Shown: positions 14,201 to 29,200 of the stretch, piece by piece
Layout: each line of letters starts with the position of its first letter
How positions within the stretch are numbered: the stretch's first letter is position 1
Origin: Antedon mediterranea
Taxonomy: Eukaryota > Echinodermata > Crinoidea > Comatulida > Antedonidae
Length of the DNA: 64,000 nt
Assembly: GCF_964355755.1 (NCBI RefSeq)
Contig: NC_092671.1
Span: forward strand, 5,407,001-5,471,000
Direction of reading: 5' to 3'
The notes under the pieces: model-generated
Seen by the model: only the letters and a program-made list of their open reading frames with translations
Told to the model about the DNA's origin: nothing
The model's database searches: none
Made by a program: the position numbers and the translations under genes

Positions 14201-17200
14201 ACATTCATATATCAGATCCATTATAAGCACACATGTTACAAATGAATTCTCTGCAGGCGTAGTAAAAAAACTTACTGTAATTATGGGAATAAAAGTTGTG
14301 ATTAGTTCTAAAAATAAACTTGTTTTGTCTGACTAACATTTCTTACGAATTTAAATTTAAATCTTTCTTGTAATAAATGGATTTAAATTATAATGTAATT
14401 GTTGTTTTTCTGCCATCTTCACAAATTTAATGATAACTTTACTTCAAATTTGTATTTAGCTCAGTGACATGGGCGTGTGACAGACTTTTTTACTCTCATC
14501 TATTTTATTGTATATCGGCAGTAATTCCATCTCATAAGACATACTCCCATACATTCTTACACACTCATTTAATGAAATTCAAATAGATTTTAAAAAATGG
14601 TTATTCCTATGATGCTAAATACTGTAAGTACCATTTTTTTATTTTGTCATTTTATCTTTGACGAATACAAATGAAGTTGAATAATTTGAAGTTGAAGACA
14701 AAAATCTTGTATTTGGAATTATATTATGAATAATAGTAATATTTAACCCAGAAAGCTAACATTTTATTTCATTATTCATCATCAAAAACATTACATGCAT
14801 TTAACATTATTAAAAGAAGTTGAAGAATTTCCTGTGTTATATGATGATATATTACTATAATTAATAACTTTAAAAAATGAAATGTGCAGACTGTTTTCTG
14901 ATATTGTCATACATAAGATTTCACTGTAGCTTTGCATGTCACTTGTTGGTTTAATTCATAGAAAGAAATTTGACAGCAAGTTACTGTACATTATGGAGTA
15001 TGGATTTGATCTAAAAAAACGTCATTCAAGAATACAATATTAGAGTTTGTGTCAAAAAGAAGTTTTACCATCTTTCTGAAACATTGTTTCTCTATTTCTA
15101 TCAATGATTTGAAGCTCCAGAAATACTCATAAACTTCCAAAAATGTGAAACAATTTTGCTATTATTACAGTACTAATTCAATTACTGGTAAGCACATTGG
15201 GTAGCTAGGCCTCCATAGAGGTACACAAACAGCAGTTGACTTTGTGAATCGTTGCCTGACTGAAGGCCTTTTAACTTAGCAAGCAGGCTCCCCTGGTGGG
15301 CAGTACGTTTAAACTTATGACTTTCGGCCTCGATGTTATCTAAACTTGTTCTACTAAAATGAAAACTCGTCATTATGCTTTTAACTGCATACTGCACAAC
15401 GTGATATGACCTACTTTTTGGCATCTGTAACAGTTACTACGTTAAGTTTACAATGTGTATTGAATGTCCGCCGGATCTACCTCTCTCTGTTGATACATAA
15501 CATACATGCCTGAATACACAATTATACGGTATTGATGACTATTTCAAATTTGAATGATTCGTTTAATGTTTCCATCTTCTCCATGTGACATTCCGATCCG
15601 ATCAATGGTTTATATCAACATCATCTTTATGTGTATATTCAACTTTCCCTCATAGTCTTACACAGTACAGTAGTAAAGTGTCCCCGAAAGTGTCATACTA
15701 TTACTAGAACCATTTTGAATGGGGTGAGACAATGACATATAGTACCAACATCAACAAAATGGCATACAACTTTTATTCGGTAAAATAAAAAAGCCACTGT
15801 TTTTTCAAAGCATCACCTAGGCTGAGATTGCTCTTCATATTCATTAGAAAGTGGACAGTCAGTAGTTATAAACTCCTGTAATGCCTGTAGCACTAATACT
15901 CTTGTGAATAAATTATAAACGGAAAATCCTTGTTTATTAGAACCTGAAATTAAGGCAAAAAGCAATAATTAAGGTAATTTTACTATTTTATTTGTGAATG
16001 ATGACTGCACGTTTGAAATTCATCACCAGATGGATAGTTAGGTTGTCCTTATAAATTTATACTATCCCATTGATTTACTTCAATATATCATGATTAATAT
16101 AATTAAATTATGAATAGATCTATGGAACCAAAATCACATTAAATTTTTACATTTGATTAATTTTGACAGCACTATCTTTTAATCGTTCACTAAATTCTCT
16201 CTTTTCTCTTTAATTTTCTCATTTTTTACAATTATAACCTTGAATCACACATAGTTCAGAACTTAGTACATGACTGCAATTAACAACATCAGTGCACCCT
16301 TACTCAACCCATCTAATCAATATTGTGAATTCATAAATATTTTAGCAATTTTTTTTTCACATTTTATTAAATGTTTTATTAATTTATGGTAACATGTGTC
16401 GCTAGAAGGCAATTTAGAATAACTAACAACGGAAGACAATTCCTTCTGAAATTCCTATAGGATGTATTTTTCCTTGAGCCATATTTACAGTATGATAATT
16501 AAAAGTCTGTCATTATAATTCAGGAATTCATACATTATTTTTGAGAATAGGAATGGGCAACCAAACCTTTTATCTAGGGAAGAAGTTTCTCATTTAGTAA
16601 AATCAATAATAGTTGAATTAAAATGAAGAGTATCCAAACTGATTTCTACATCAAGTTAGAACATTTAATGGTAATTGTCCACTAACTCAATAATTTCAGC
16701 CATTTTGATCAATTTAGAAATCGGAATAGAATTAAATATTCCTTGTTGGAACCGAGAGTGGGCAGCTGACTATGACTCATACTAATCAAATAAATCTAAC
16801 AGAAAATGTTTTCGTTAATTAATGTTTGTCCAATCATAAACATTCTTAATTACTTTATGTCGGTTATCAGTGAATGTAGAATTTTGTTATTTTGATTGGA
16901 TTGCATCTTTCTTCTCATAATAGTAAGATGTGTTTAGTCTCGTCAGATTTATAAAATTGCTATTATTAGTAAATTATTCAGACAGTAATTATATAATTTT
17001 TTATAAATCAATGCACATTATAAAGAATAATTCCATTTTAAAATATATTTATAAATGCTCAAGTTAAGGAAACTACTTTATTTTTCAACAAACTGCATCT
17101 TATATACTGAAAAAAAAAATTCAGTTTGTTAGAGCGCTGTTTACGCATCACTACACCAGCTAAATATGCTAAATGATTTTAGTAAAGAGAGAATTAATTC

Positions 17201-20200
17201 CTAATGTGGCGTTGATAATTTATGTACAGTAAACCAAATGTAACACTGTCATCATCTCCTGTCACTTGATGTGTTCTCCCTATGTGTTTGCTTGTAAAAG
17301 AACTCTTGTGCCCTGTCGTATACTTGGAAGATAAAACGATACAGTATCTCTTATAAATTCATAGGGACGTTCGTATGAACTCCCAAGAGAGATCTAATGT
17401 TCTGCACATCAGTATACGTGGTACTGAGTGACTCATGATTGTTATCGCGAAGTTGTTTTCTGAGTGTGTTTCTTGAAAAACTGAATTTTGTTGTGATGAT
17501 CGTAAACTGTGTATAAAAATATAAGAAAAAACGTGATATAAAATAAGAAAAAAATGACATTTAGAAGATCAAAAATCTTTGTATACATACAGTATACCAT
17601 GAAATTTTACATCAATACAATATTCCTATTTTTGATTTATGCTCCTCCTCCTCCTCCTAAATTTCCTTTTTTAAATTAGAGGTTGTATTTAATCATTGTC
17701 ATGTTTATGAATAATTATTGAACAACAAATACAAATATGGATAACAAAATCTCTTTGGAATAATATGCTACAGATTAATTTCAAACATAGAACTGATGTG
17801 TAACTTTTTTATAATTTTTGCCCTGAAAATATTTTCCATTGTTGGCAGGAAAAGGTCCTAAGACAAACATGCATTACTGCCTTTAGAATTAAAATTGTAT
17901 TCTTATTGATTATGTTATGATTTATTATTCATTTTTTATTTATTATCTACATTTGTTAGGCCTGATTGGTTATATGACAGGTGCCATGTTTTAAGTACCG
18001 GACATAATTTATTAGCCTGTTGGCTGATTATTCAAATGAAAAACCATACTGTAGAAGTGTCTTATTGCTGTTTATATTAATTATATGCTGTTCAGATGTA
18101 AAAATTATGAATATTCATTTATTCATCTTAATATCCATAGCAAAAAAAAGGAATACAAAATATACATAAAGTCAATGCAACAAGCATTCCACTGTATGCA
18201 TTCTTAACACATTAATTAATTAATTTTATTAATTAATGTGGCAATTAATGGCCATGATCAAAGAATTACCGTACTAATTGCGTTCACATAAATAGATAAT
18301 TCTAAATTTTGTTTAATGTCAATCCTGAGACATTAACCACCATGCATGAAATGCTACAACGTGCTGCCATCATTGTTGATGTATCATTCTCTTTCTGTTG
18401 TCTAAACTTCAATGCCATTTTTAGATGTCACTTCCAATCCATCCTCTAATCTTATCTTCCTATATTCCTTTCTTTATATTTAACTCTTGCAAAAACAGAC
18501 CTAATTTCAAAAGCAGTTGAGGTTATTATTGTACATTAGGTTTGATATATAAATTACTCGTCAGGCAATAAATATTTAATACCTTGCATTGCATGCTGAT
18601 TTTAAATTTGAATTTTACTTGAATCACGATGTTATACTGTAAAGTGAATATTTCATTCATTCTTTATTTGGTTCAATACAAATAACTTTTAAAGAAAAAA
18701 CAAACATACAGTACAAACAAAAATTAAATGTAAGAAAATTATCCTACATCTGGTTTACTAATTTAAAAATAGTACTGTACAGTATGCAAATTAGTAAGAA
18801 AAGAAAATTCTTTGAAACGGAAAAAAAAAAGGGTTAATGTTTAGCATCGTTTTATAGTGAACAGTTTGATTCAAGACTGTGTTTATGTTGAGCCATAGGC
18901 AGTACATGTCAAAGGTAAAAAAAAGTACTAATTGCTATATTTGTTGCTGTTTTAAAGACATGATGTCTTAGGTTAGTTTAGTTATATGAAAAAAAACTAC
19001 AGTAGATGTAATAGTGGGTGGCAAAAAAACAAGAGTGGTTTGAAAGATCTACAGTATAACAGAATGAGGATGAAAAGAAGGGGAAGCTGGATAGTTGTAC
19101 AGACAGATACTGTAGAAAGATAGAAAATTTGTACTGGTCTTCTTGCCTTCCTAGCCTATAGTATAGTACATCACTAGAAGTGAGTCTATAAAATACCCTA
19201 GCTACTGGGTAGTGTTCATTTTGGTATAAAGAAAGGCCGTGAATGAATACATGCAATATATCTACCAAGTTTTTATCACAATACCTTGCAGTACACCTTT
19301 TCTATCGCTAACTATAATTTATTGTATCTTTATCACCAAGCCGTTAATGCCCTTTTGATGTATCTCATATTTCTAGATTATTAATGCTATTAAAATGATT
19401 ATTTTTTAAACTAGCACATTACAGTTCACTGAACTTTAATCATCCTCAGATTTAGCTATTGTTGTATGGTTCTTTAACAAATTATTTTCCTTTGAAAAAC
19501 CCCAGTTTAAAATGTATTTCGCAACAGTATACTTTTTTGTTTTTAATTAATTTAACGATCTGATTGCATTGATTGGACATGTACTATTCTTTGTAGATTG
19601 TGTGGACATACGTTGCAGAGGCATTCATTATTTGAGCAATTATGCTTCTACTTATATTAGAAAATATTATTTATTTATATTAATTATTATATAGTAAGTA
19701 ATAAGTAATATATAAAATACAGTATGTTGCCATTATTTGGTTTATCAAGCTTCAATATAGTAATTTATTCAATTTTAGAAAATATTATATTTTATTAATA
19801 TTAATTATTATACAGTAAGCAATTATTTAATATAATACAGTATTTTGACTATTATTGACTATAATTTATGTGCCATTAATTGGTTTATCATTATCAAGCT
19901 CTAATAGTGATTTATTCAATTTTATCCTGTATGTTATTATATTTGTTAAATACAGAATTAGGAACACTTTGTATAAATATTGCCAATTCAATCTAACTAC
20001 TGCGCTTCTGTGGGGTTAATTCAGAACAAACAAAATAAAAAATGTAATTACTAGCTTAGCATTAAGCAATCATTATACTGTAATAATAATAATATCGTAT
20101 TCTCGAAAGCACAGTTGCGTGGGTTATTAGGAGTAATTGGGAGAAATCATCTTTATTTAAATATTGATAAATTGTAAGCAATAATCAGAGAAATGTGCAT

Positions 20201-23200
20201 TAAACATGATTAACTGATATCCAGTGGAGGTGCACTTATAAAATAAATACAGATTTATTGTGTCCTGATATAATTGATTTGTTTACAGATAAAACTTTTT
20301 TAAATAGATGTATTTTCCACCAAATAACATGAAAAAAAAAGATTAATTAAATCAGACATTGAATAGGTTATTTTGTAGTTTTATTAAAGTTAATCACTCC
20401 GTAGAAGGAAAAAAATAGGGAAAAAATAATGTTTTCACTTATAAAATGACAAAATAAATGGTTAAATTCAACCAAAAATCCTTTGGCTGGTAGTCAATTT
20501 GACGGTTTTTTTTGCTTTAATTTACAGTTTTTTTCAGGTAAATACATTTTGTTTCGATCTAATTTTTGGTAAAAGTGGATAACTGTTATGTAAAATTAAA
20601 ATGGCATATTCAACAAAAAACAGGACTCCATCACTATTTTTTCAGGGGGACAATACATCTTTAAAAATAATAAAAATAATACTTTGGTAGAATAAATGCT
20701 AGGGAGGGGTACTATAAAGGAGGTGGGGGAATAACATACTGTTTCCATATAGATGTCAAACAATGACGATTCCTCATTTATTATTGTCATCTGTCTATCA
20801 TCTCCTGCATTTAATTATGGCACACTAATTATATTCATTGCTAAGCTTAATTAAAAATTAAGTAGTAGTATTTGAAGTTAATTAAGTCATTATAGAGAGC
20901 TAAATTTGGCTGTTCTGTTATAAACTTTCTAAAATTATCAATTAAAATTTGTATTGTCTAAAGTCAAAGTCTTGATTTTATGTATTTGATATGATAGCGA
21001 TCTCTCACTAAGTAATACAAAGTACAGAATTGAGGTTGAATGCTTATAATTGCATTAGTTCTGGTCAATAATTGCCATGTTGTTTCCGATAATGTACAAT
21101 TTTAAAGCTCGGTCAACTGTAGAGATGAACTAATGAAGACTTAACATGACTTATTAACGTTTATAACAATTTTATTATTGAAATGTTATATAGCCGTGTT
21201 TTTAAATGTGATTGGCTTCACCACAGACATTTTGGAAATGAATTGTAACGTCATGTCAAATGACGTATAGTACATTTGACCTCTTTGCGACCTGAATAAA
21301 GTTTGCGAAATTTGTAGAAAATTTAGGTCTACCGTAGCATAGGTTAGAGCCAGCGCAAACAGCATAATTAAATTTTCAGCCCCATGGTTTAGGAGAGATA
21401 CTGTACAATTGTTCTGCGCTACAGATATTTTTATTTCAGACAAGACAAAATGCCTGTAAAATATGTATTCAAATCTTTTTAATTTGCAGCAAGCAATTCT
21501 CCAATGGCTTCTCCAGCATCAGTACGTCTTCAAGCCAGAATGCAAAGTCCAAGTAGCGGAAGATCCTCAACAAGTGGTAACTCCGGTTCCACCAGTGCTA
21601 GGGTTCGTTTAGCAGAAGAGAACAGGGCCAGGTTGTTGGCACTTAACCGTGAAAGGTAGGTTAAACTGTGAATGTTTGTTTGTCTTTCATACTTTTTTTC
21701 TCATCCAAAATGAAAGATCCACCTTCAACCAGGTAGTATCATCAGGCCAAGAATTCCATTTGAAGACTTCTCTCTGATCTCAAGTTGTAGAAGGTGTTGT
21801 TAGTAAGTACAGTAAATCTGTTGCTGTCCGTGGAAACACCAGTTGGGTAAAGGCTTTAGAATGAAATTCTGGTGTAAGGCCCATTTTGAGTAAAATCATT
21901 TTTAATGCTGATTTTGGCAGCAAAGACATAATGATAAGACATCGTGTGTCTGGTTGCTATTGGGTGCTGGTGGAGCTTTTGAGTTGAATGTTGGGATCAA
22001 AAAAAGACAAATTCGGCTCTTGACTTGCTATATTTCATTTATAAGAAAGAGAGACACATTGATTTTTAAAAGTTTATTAATACTGCATTTTTCCCACATG
22101 AATTCTACTACTGTACACTCTAGCTTTTAGGCAGGTGCATACATTTATTTATAAAGGTGTTACATTAACATAGTTCATGACCTATCCAGGTTATTGTATT
22201 ATCAGCCTGTGAAACACAACACATGATTATCGACACAAACACACAACTTAAATTAAATTAACGAAAGGTAAACTTTAGAACAACTTGTTTCTTAAGACTT
22301 TGTAGTGACTTTTAAGCTACTTTGTTGTCCGACAATCTTTTAAGAACATCAATTTGAATTAGATTTCCCACAGTTAAATGCTATGATTGATACAGCGATT
22401 ATTTTTTATGCTTCGTGGATGCTACTCTAAGCTCTTGGCGTTATCCTTCCATTGCCGATGATTGATTGGATGTTTCATGGTCAAGAAGAAGACAAACATA
22501 AATATGGTGTTTTTTTTTATAGATATGAATTAATGGCATCTTTTTAGTATGAAAAATGACATTGTTTATACTGTACCTACACATTTTGTAGCAGAAGAAT
22601 TTTTAGATTCTACCATTCAACAAGTGAATAAAAAGTGTTTAGTTTGGGCATTTCATCACTCTTTTAACATTGACATATCATTATCAGCCTTTTTTCTTAC
22701 ATTGGCTAGATGTAGATCAGTATCCTACACTGCAATACAGTACTATAATAATGAAGAGTATATTTTCATTTAGCTTGTACCCTTCTACTTGATGTACAGT
22801 ACATTAATATAATATATACCATACTGCTTCATTTAGATCCTACTTTTGTTTTATCAAGATTTTCGATTGAATAATTTTGTTGACAATATTTCTCCAGAGA
22901 TTTCCAAGAAAAGGAAATTATAATTGTAATGTAATTATAAAATAATATTTAAGTACACATGGGAAATTAAGTTCTTAGTGCACACTAAGCATTATCATAC
23001 TATTGTGCACTTATTGGGCACTTAGAGACGTGTAGACTTAAATTTATTTCCTTTTTTTGATTCAATTTAAAATTGCATAAACAAAAAATACCTCTTTATT
23101 GTTCAATGGGTACCTCCTTGTTTTAGAGGTCTGATATAAATTTCAAGAGAAAGTACTATATAACCGTATAGCCCTTTATTGCATTATTTGCTTTATGATA

Positions 23201-26200
23201 TGGGAATATACAGTCCTAGGGAGCAATAGCATGAAGAGTGAAAAGCATAAGCTTAAAATGTACTTAAGACATTTTCTAAAGAGTCTTCTTCGGTGGAGCT
23301 AGGTACTATGATTAAGCTGGGTAGAAGAAATATAGTACTTTGTGATCTACCTTTCTGTGCAACTTACAATATTGTGTAAATCCTCCCTTTTCAACTGACC
23401 AATCTTAGATTTCATCTGTATCTCAAATAGTCATTTTTAATGCTCTTTCGCTTATTTCCTTCTATCTTTTTCTTCTGCACTCTCAATCTATACTTCTTTC
23501 ATACCATTTTTTCTCTCCAACATGGTTTCATGTTCATTTATTATTCTTAAGCTCTGTCTACACTATCAAACTTTATGTGAAAAAAAGTGATATGCCCATA
23601 TAGACATGATGTCATATAACTACTATATTTGGGCATATATTACTACCATCTTTGGTCACACCACACTTTTTTTGTCGAACTAGTTTAATAGTGTAGACAG
23701 AGCTTTATTAATCACAATAGTTTTTTTGTCTTTTCTAAAATCAACTTATAATATGTATTCGCCAACATTTACAGTAATTAACATACAGTAAATATAAAAT
23801 AACGAGCAAAAATTTAAAAAGGCAAAAAGCCCTGTTAGCTATCCTTTCAAATGGCGACCGTAAAATTCACTGCTTTCATAGCATTTTCTTCCCCAAAGTT
23901 CACAACGGTTTGTTCAAACAGGATATGGGCCGTAATTAACTCACACTAATAATAAAGATGGAAATTTATTCTAGGTCGTTCACACTCTGGAATTAAATGT
24001 ACATCATAATATGTGATTACTTTTAACTACAAGTGGCAAATTCTATGTTTAGTGATCAAAGGATATTATTAGTACTGTCTTGGTTTTGGTTAAATAATTA
24101 TGAGTTAAAAGGTAAAAAAATGTTGAACTTTATTTGTTAGTGTATAGGTGAATACTATTGTGAAAATGAGAAAATAAATAGAACTTGTGTTGAAATAAAT
24201 AAATTGATTTACTAAAGAATAAACCATGTGAACAATTGTAATGCTCTGTCTACACTATCAAACTTTATGTGACACAAAAGTGTGATGTGCCCATATGTGG
24301 ACATGATGATGTCATATCACTACCATATTTAGGTATATCACCACCGTATTTGGACACATCACAATTTTTGTTGGTAAACTAGTTTAAAAAAACCATAACA
24401 TTTCAGGATATTTATTTAAACTGCACACTAATTAAAAGAACGGACTAATAATGTGGGTAGTTCTATAATTGCAAATTTAAAGGCAAATTCGGAAATTCAG
24501 ATTTGTGCAGTAAGGATGTTAGTGTTCAATGTTTGCGTAACCAGAAAAATTATATAATCAATCGATAATGCACCTTCATTTCATATTTTTGATGGAATTT
24601 CAAAAAGTCATAAAAACATGTATTAACCACAGTGCCCTGTTACAGATGCATGTTTGGTTGTCATGGCAATGGAATATGTACTTGACTACATGATAACTAT
24701 GGGATGTATCCATGGCAATTAGTAATATGTTGACACTTTGTACAGTAAATGTCTGTGATATGAATATGTTGTAAATATTAACTTTTTAAAAAACAATGTT
24801 GTTATTTTTATACTTTTATAAATGCAGTCAGCTTTCCGTGTTAAGGCCAATTTACACTGACTTACTTACTGAGTGGTAATGGTAATACGTAGAATCTGAA
24901 TGTATCGTGAGCATAACTGCCCGTCCACTTCACGTTTTTGTGTAATTAGTCATAAGAAATAACATAGCTTCTATACTTTTATTACCGTTACCACTCATCT
25001 GTGTGAATTTTTTGTTCTTAAGTTGAATCGTGACTCCACGTTTGTTCGTTCTGAACATTTTATTAAACTTGACACACTGATGTTGACCATCATTCATTGT
25101 GTTGACCATCGGTCATTATGCGACTGATACCCGATACCTGGTCAAACATGAAGATGTTTGATACATCAGTATTACCATTATCGATTCATCCATCTTCTCG
25201 AGTGGATGATGGGATGAGTTTTAGATGAGACAGATGAAGCCAGGCTTGGCCACTTTACGATGTCAGTGTTTGTTGACTGTTCATAAGGAATTTAATTGAA
25301 GTAATAAAGTCAGTAACTTGGTGGTAAACGCGGTTTATGACATTTCTAAAGTTGAAGGTTCAATCATGGCCATTTTACTTTGTTGTGTGAAACACTAAAA
25401 AAAGATGACATGAAAATAGGAATAGTGAATGACAATGAGCTAGCTAGCTACTTCCACTGTCTTGTATTTTATTCCATTAAGTATGAGTTGAAGATTTGAT
25501 AGGAGAATTAAGGTTGACTAACTGTCAACTTCAATGTTTATTATTTTAATAATATATACCACTAAACCAGCTTTACAATTTATTCATGTACAATGGTTCA
25601 CAGAGAAGGAAATGTAGTTAGTAGTAATAAAAGAATTGAATTTCATCAAGTATACATTGGAGATTTGATGGAAAACACTAAGGCTTACTACATGTCAACT
25701 TTAATTTTTGAAGATATTTTTTATACCACTAATAACATGCTTCAATGAACTATATCAACATTAAGTCATGTTAACACCACAGAGAGGGGGTGCTTCACTT
25801 ACAACTTTAACAATTCTTAGATTGGAATAACACGCTTCATTGGAATATCATCTACAGTATTATGGTGCACTGAGTGTTAGTATGAAAGATAATAAATATA
25901 TTTTGGCATATTGAAAATTAAAGCTCTGTATACACTGTCATCAAACTTTATGTGAAAAAATGTGATTTTGCTCATATTTGGACATGATTATGTCATATCA
26001 CTGCCATATTTGGGTATATCACTACTATATTTGGGCACATCACACTTTTTGTCAAACTATTTTGATAGTGTAGACAGAGTTTAACAGAATACATATGTTA
26101 GAAGAAAGCATACATCAGAAAAAAGTTAAAGTTAAATGCATATGTTTAAATTTCATATGATCTGTTGTTAGTTTGCCTCAGAATGTATTTGTTACTCAGG

Positions 26201-29200
26201 TTTTGAGCTCTCTGGCTTTATTTGATAATTCAACATGACATATTGTAGTACATACTGACACTATGACAATGATATTCATTGTTTACTGGCCTAGTTTTAG
26301 GATTGGTTTATTAACTTTAACATATATTTGTCTTCTTTCAGTGGTAGAAAACATGTTGACAACATTTTTCCTTTTCAACCTCTAGTGTTTTTGTAATGGA
26401 GAATGTTGTGAATTTTATCATTATTCATTTCTCTATCTAAAGCTCTGTCTACACTATAAAAAATAGTTTTACAAAAAAGTGTGATGTGCCCAAATTGGTA
26501 GTGATATACCCAAATATGGTAGTGATATGATGTTATCATGTCCACATATGGGCACATTTTTTTGTCACATCAAGTTTGATAGTGTAGACAGTGCTTTAGA
26601 GAGTCTAATCAATACAATGTGTTATATCCACAACAACATTTAAAAAGCATCCCCTTTGTCCACACCAGTTGTTGCACCTTCATCACTCTCCGTAAATGTT
26701 TTCACTTGTCGTCCACAAGTGAATCAAACTCATCAATTTCCAAATTGTTTCCAAAAATTCAATAACTTCCTGAAGATTAAACAATTACTTGGTTTAAAAT
26801 TAAACAAACCAGACTCACATAGTATATAGCTACATTGGAGCAATCACTTAAACTATTAGCTGTTTCCACCAAACAGTCAAGTTTTGCCGTAAATGACAAT
26901 TTACATTGATTTGTTTTTTTGCGGACGAGGCCATTGACCTAAGGTTTATGACAGTGGCATGCCTTTTAATATTACTTTCTACTTTATTTTAAATTAAAAC
27001 AAATCTTGTATCGCCGTACTAAACATGTGAAATTGCTGATTGACTAGCAAAAGGTTATAAGTTTGATAGAGGGTGTCTGTGTGTATTTAATTATTTCAAT
27101 CATAATAATTTAATTTTGTTATAATTGTGCGTAAAAGTGATTTAAAAAGGATATAATTACAAAGGCATAATGATAAATTATGCTGAAGGTTATGAAAATT
27201 CAGGTTATTACAATTTCAAATTCTTCAGGCTTAAACCTTTCTATGAACTGAAACCGTCTACAGTTGATTAGACTATTGTAAAGCAAAACAATCTTTGACA
27301 CGTCCATGAATCAATGGCGCTTACAAACCATCCTTGGATATGAAATTTCTAAATGCAGTTGGCAATTCGTTTTACGAATGAACTGAATTTTAATTTACTA
27401 TTGATCGGGGAGACGGATAAGGTTAATTAGTTATCAAGTCCAGAAGCTTTTTTGTCGGGATATGCGTCGGGTCAGTTTATTATAGCGTGAAATATTTGTT
27501 TACCTGTCCAGGTGCGTTGTGGGATGAATTATAAAGAAATAGATAATTTAATTAAATAAATAAAGGGAATGCGTGTTTAGTGAATATTGTCTACCTGTTT
27601 ATAGTGTAATGCAATGAGTTATAGACATATGCATTCAGGTCTATAAAGCTGTCTGTTTGTTTGTCTGTCTAGACTAATTTTGTTTTATCATTCCTTTTCC
27701 ATCGGTTCTGCAATGTAGCCTACAGATTTCACATTATAGCCTGCTATATGCTGAAAAGGTAATAATTTAAATCTAAAGTCTTTTTTTCCAAATATTTTTC
27801 TAGTTAAAGATCTTTTTCTGTGCCCTTAACTTGTTGTATACATCCCTGCATCAAAATATTTGGCAAACTTTTATATCATACGATTCAGTAAAACCTTTTA
27901 ATTCCTTGATAATCTGGGCATGTACTGTACAGTAGTTAGCAAGCAAAATAATGTTATAATTTAAATATTTATGTATATATTACAGCACGCTATGGATAAT
28001 CATCCCAGATGAATTCAGCATACAAATGTGTAGTATTGATTTTGTATCTTGTGACCACCATAATTATGTCTATTGGTTGAGGCTACATTGCTGTTAGCGC
28101 CCTCGTGTGATTATCATCTAATTGTATTTGATAATGCTGTTCACAATGCTATTGATTGCTTAATGATATCATTGTTGGTTATGTTATCAAGAATATGCCC
28201 TATGAAATGCATTTAATTTTCATATCATGAATATTTATTAGGTAGCTTTAGGCAACTTTGGTTTCTGTTTTCTCGAGGGAATTTCTATATTATCTTGAAA
28301 GTTAAATAAATCTAATGGCTCCATCGTCTAATGGTCGAGGCTTCATTGATGTTGGCGCCCTCTTGTGATGTAAAGTAACTCTTTTTGTTTATAGACTGTC
28401 TACTGGTTAGGGTAAATAACATGTCCTACAATTTGAATTTAATTAAAATTTCATGAATATTAAATAGATTTCTTATAGGCACTCCAAAGGTTATCTATAA
28501 AACTTGAGGCAACATTCTTCTATCTTGTGTGTTTATTAGTGTGCTATTGATTAGGTATACTGTATTGGTTAATAATTGAAAAAGGAAAATAATAAATAGT
28601 TTTTAAAGCCAGATTGTTCCAGTTTCTGAAGATTTCTATTATTGGTGACTGCACTACTGATAGCATCATTGTGATGAAATTGCCATCCTCCCATCATGTA
28701 TGCGTTTTGTTATTTAAAGATACATGTTCCCCATAAAACATAAATTATTATAATTGTTACTGTTGAATATTCCATTTTAATGTCATAGTTTGAAACAAAA
28801 CAAAAAATAATTACCTAATTTTAAGAAAAAATAGAGAACCCATTGTCTGGAAGTCAATCATTTTGAAACTGTTTATATTTGGTTGTTTTGCTTTCAACAC
28901 AAAATACAGGTTATAAACTGACTCATCAATCTCATATAAATCCTTCATATAGATATTTAAAGTATTATACTGCCTTGATTCTTATGAAAATCAATATTAA
29001 CCTTCTAATAAATAATATGGAAATATTCATGCCTCCAAATACTCATCCGACCATCCACCCATCTGATGATAATTTCCTGATGCTAGCTGTCTCCTCCTCC
29101 GCACACTTAGTCATCTTGTGAATATTCCAAGAAAAATAATCAATAAAACGAATGACATGCTAATGAATATTAAAACATTCCAATGAATATGCTAATTAGA

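Larger units (their letters stand above)
6682..21489 (+). other. APC intron 2 (14.8 kb), repeat-bearing
   Basis: A long AT-rich intron. It contains three micro-palindromes (8303, 9538, 9696), the 314-bp tandem duplication with hairpins (10001-10630), a repeat related in inverted orientation between 7403-7480 and 12751-12812, a short duplication at 12055-12135, and a diverged direct duplication at 19657-19920. No further exon was supported. Confidence 0.5.

Noticed and set aside
22549-22773. 74-codon plus frame in APC intron 3
   Set aside because: No splice phase fits the neighbouring exons and the translation is unlike APC; many such frames occur by chance in this AT-rich intron.
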